From Bacillota bacterium (lineage in GTDB: Bacteria > Bacillota > Clostridia > Oscillospirales > Acutalibacteraceae): a stretch of 21,070 nt of DNA. Position 1 is the first letter of the stretch. Each line of letters starts with the position of its first letter. This document shows positions 20,239 through 21,070 of this stretch, in pieces. A program made the translations under genes and the position numbers. The notes under the pieces were generated by a model. The model was not told the origin of the DNA, made no database searches, and worked only from the letters and a program-made list of their open reading frames with translations. The stretch is taken from assembly GCA_023420245.1 (NCBI GenBank), contig JAEZWL010000095.1, forward strand, positions 1-21,070. Reading direction: 5' to 3'.

Positions 20239-20924
20239 AGAAATTCTGGAATTGGGTAAGGGATGAAACCACCGAGGAACGCACCCTTTATCTCAACGGC
20301 GTCATTTCCGACGAAACCTGGTGGGGCGACGAAATAACGCCCAAAATGTTCAAGGATGATCTGCTCGCCGGGGCTGGCAATGTCACGGTGTGGATTAACT
20401 CTCCCGGCGGCGACGTGTTCGCGGCGGCGCAGATCTACAACATGCTCATGGACTACACTGGGAAGATTACCGTCAAAATTGACGGACTGGCGGCAAGCGC
20501 GGCTTCGGTCATCGCAATGGCGGGCGGCGATGTGTATATGTCCCCCGTGTCCATGCTGATGATCCATAACCCCTCCACCATCGCCATCGGTGACAGCGAG
20601 GAAATGCTTCACGCGAAGGCACTGTTGGATGAGGTGAAGGAAAGCATCATCAACGCCTATGAGCTGAAATCGGGGCTGTCCCGCCCGAAGCTTTCCCACC
20701 TGATGGACGCGGAAACCTGGATGAACGCCAACAAGGCGGTTGAACTGGGCTTTGCGGATAAAATCATGTTTGCCGAGGGCGAAAAAACCGCCGCCGACAG
20801 CCTGATTTTCTCCCGCATGGCGGTCACCAATTCTTTAATCAGCAAGCTGCCGAAGCAGCAAAAACCGAAAACGGGAACGCCGATTGAGTCGCTGGATAAG
20901 CGGCTCTCTTTAATTTCCCACTAA
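20235..20924 (+). CDS. ClpP-like head maturation protease
   Basis: A 229-residue serine protease of the ClpP (S14) type used to trim capsid proteins during prohead maturation. The catalytic set is visible: S88 in GLAASAAS, H111 in MIHNPS and probably D158 in HLMDAETWM, with the oxyanion segment INSPGGDVFAA near 55-65. The C-terminal 45 residues are a basic extension beyond the protease core (KLPKQQKPKTGTP). The start overlaps the portal stop by four bases, and the capsid gene follows 19 bases after its end. The order portal, protease, capsid is the standard HK97 arrangement. Confidence 0.93.
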   Translation: MKKFWNWVRDETTEERTLYLNGVISDETWWGDEITPKMFKDDLLAGAGNVTVWINSPGGDVFAAAQIYNMLMDYTGKITVKIDGLAASAASVIAMAGGDVYMSPVSMLMIHNPSTIAIGDSEEMLHAKALLDEVKESIINAYELKSGLSRPKLSHLMDAETWMNANKAVELGFADKIMFAEGEKTAADSLIFSRMAVTNSLISKLPKQQKPKTGTPIESLDKRLSLISH

Positions 20925-20943
20925 TTTTAAGGAGGAACACACA

Positions 20944-21070
20944 ATGAGTAAAATTCTTGAACTGCGTGAAAAGCGCGCCAAGGCATGGGACGCGGCAAAG
21001 GCGTTCCTGGACACCAAGCGCGGGGGGGACGGTCAGCTCTCCGCCGAGGACACCTCGACCTACGACAAGA
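20944..21070 (+). CDS. Major capsid protein, N-terminal part
   Basis: The window ends after about 42 codons, so the gene is partial. The visible N-terminus (MSKILELREKRAKAWDAAKA then FLDTKRGGDGQLSAEDTS) is the charged helical delta/scaffold segment typical of HK97-type capsid proteins, which guides prohead assembly and is removed by the ClpP-like protease. The ATG at 20944 follows TAAGGAGGAACACACA. The assignment rests on position plus this N-terminal pattern. Confidence 0.85.
   Translation, partial: MSKILELREKRAKAWDAAKAFLDTKRGGDGQLSAEDTSTYDK

Noticed and set aside
1..21070. CRISPR arrays, tRNA genes, insertion sequences and attachment sites
   Set aside because: I saw no regularly spaced repeats with spacers, no tRNA-like cloverleaf, no transposase and no integrase; the only repeated unit is the 44-base pair of elements, which is not an array.

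Overview
This window looks like about 21 kb of a tailed, HK97-type siphophage (prophage or phage) from a Gram-positive bacterium of the class Clostridia. The evidence is phage gene content, consistent AGGAGG-like ribosome sites a few bases before most starts, short gene spacing with many small overlaps, and a gene order common in clostridial prophages (DUF2800, DUF2815, family A polymerase, VapE-type primase/helicase, VRR-NUC, SNF2, DUF1492, HNH, terminase, portal, ClpP-like protease, capsid). Every convincing gene is on the + strand. No integrase, lysogeny repressor, tail or lysis gene lies inside the window, so both ends are internal to the element. The host genus cannot be read from the sequence.

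Region 1 (1-1590) holds small early genes: a zinc-ribbon protein, a sigma-region-4-like protein, and two small proteins of unknown function. It contains a long two-tier inverted repeat (16-95) and an elaborate leader (413-548) with tandem terminator-like hairpins and a sequestered ribosome site.

Region 2 (1579-9960) is the replication and recombination module: a Cas4/RecB-like Fe-S nuclease (DUF2800), a DUF2815 ssDNA-binding protein, a family A DNA polymerase with 3'-5' exonuclease, a DUF4406-like nucleotide-handling protein, a primase-helicase of the VapE/VirE type, a VRR-NUC nuclease and a SNF2-type helicase. Two gene-free gaps here (3293-3400 and 8108-8321) fold on paper into branched, multi-helix structures.

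Region 3 (10028-16258) is the switch to late genes: a DUF1492/ArpU-like protein, a promoter/terminator-like stretch, an HNH endonuclease, a possible cos region, and the terminase small subunit. An inserted block follows, with a ParB-fused N4/N6 DNA methyltransferase, a C5-cytosine methyltransferase and three accessory genes. Two of those accessory genes carry the same 44-base upstream element at the same distance from their start codon.

Region 4 (16283-21070) is packaging and head assembly: terminase large subunit, portal, ClpP-like head maturation protease and the start of the major capsid protein. A self-contained AraC-type regulator gene with its own promoter and terminator sits between large terminase and portal, like a 'moron' cargo gene. 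The most interesting signals are non-coding: the switch-like leader at 413-548, the three-way-junction candidate at 3300-3387, and the paired 44-base elements at 14515 and 15889.
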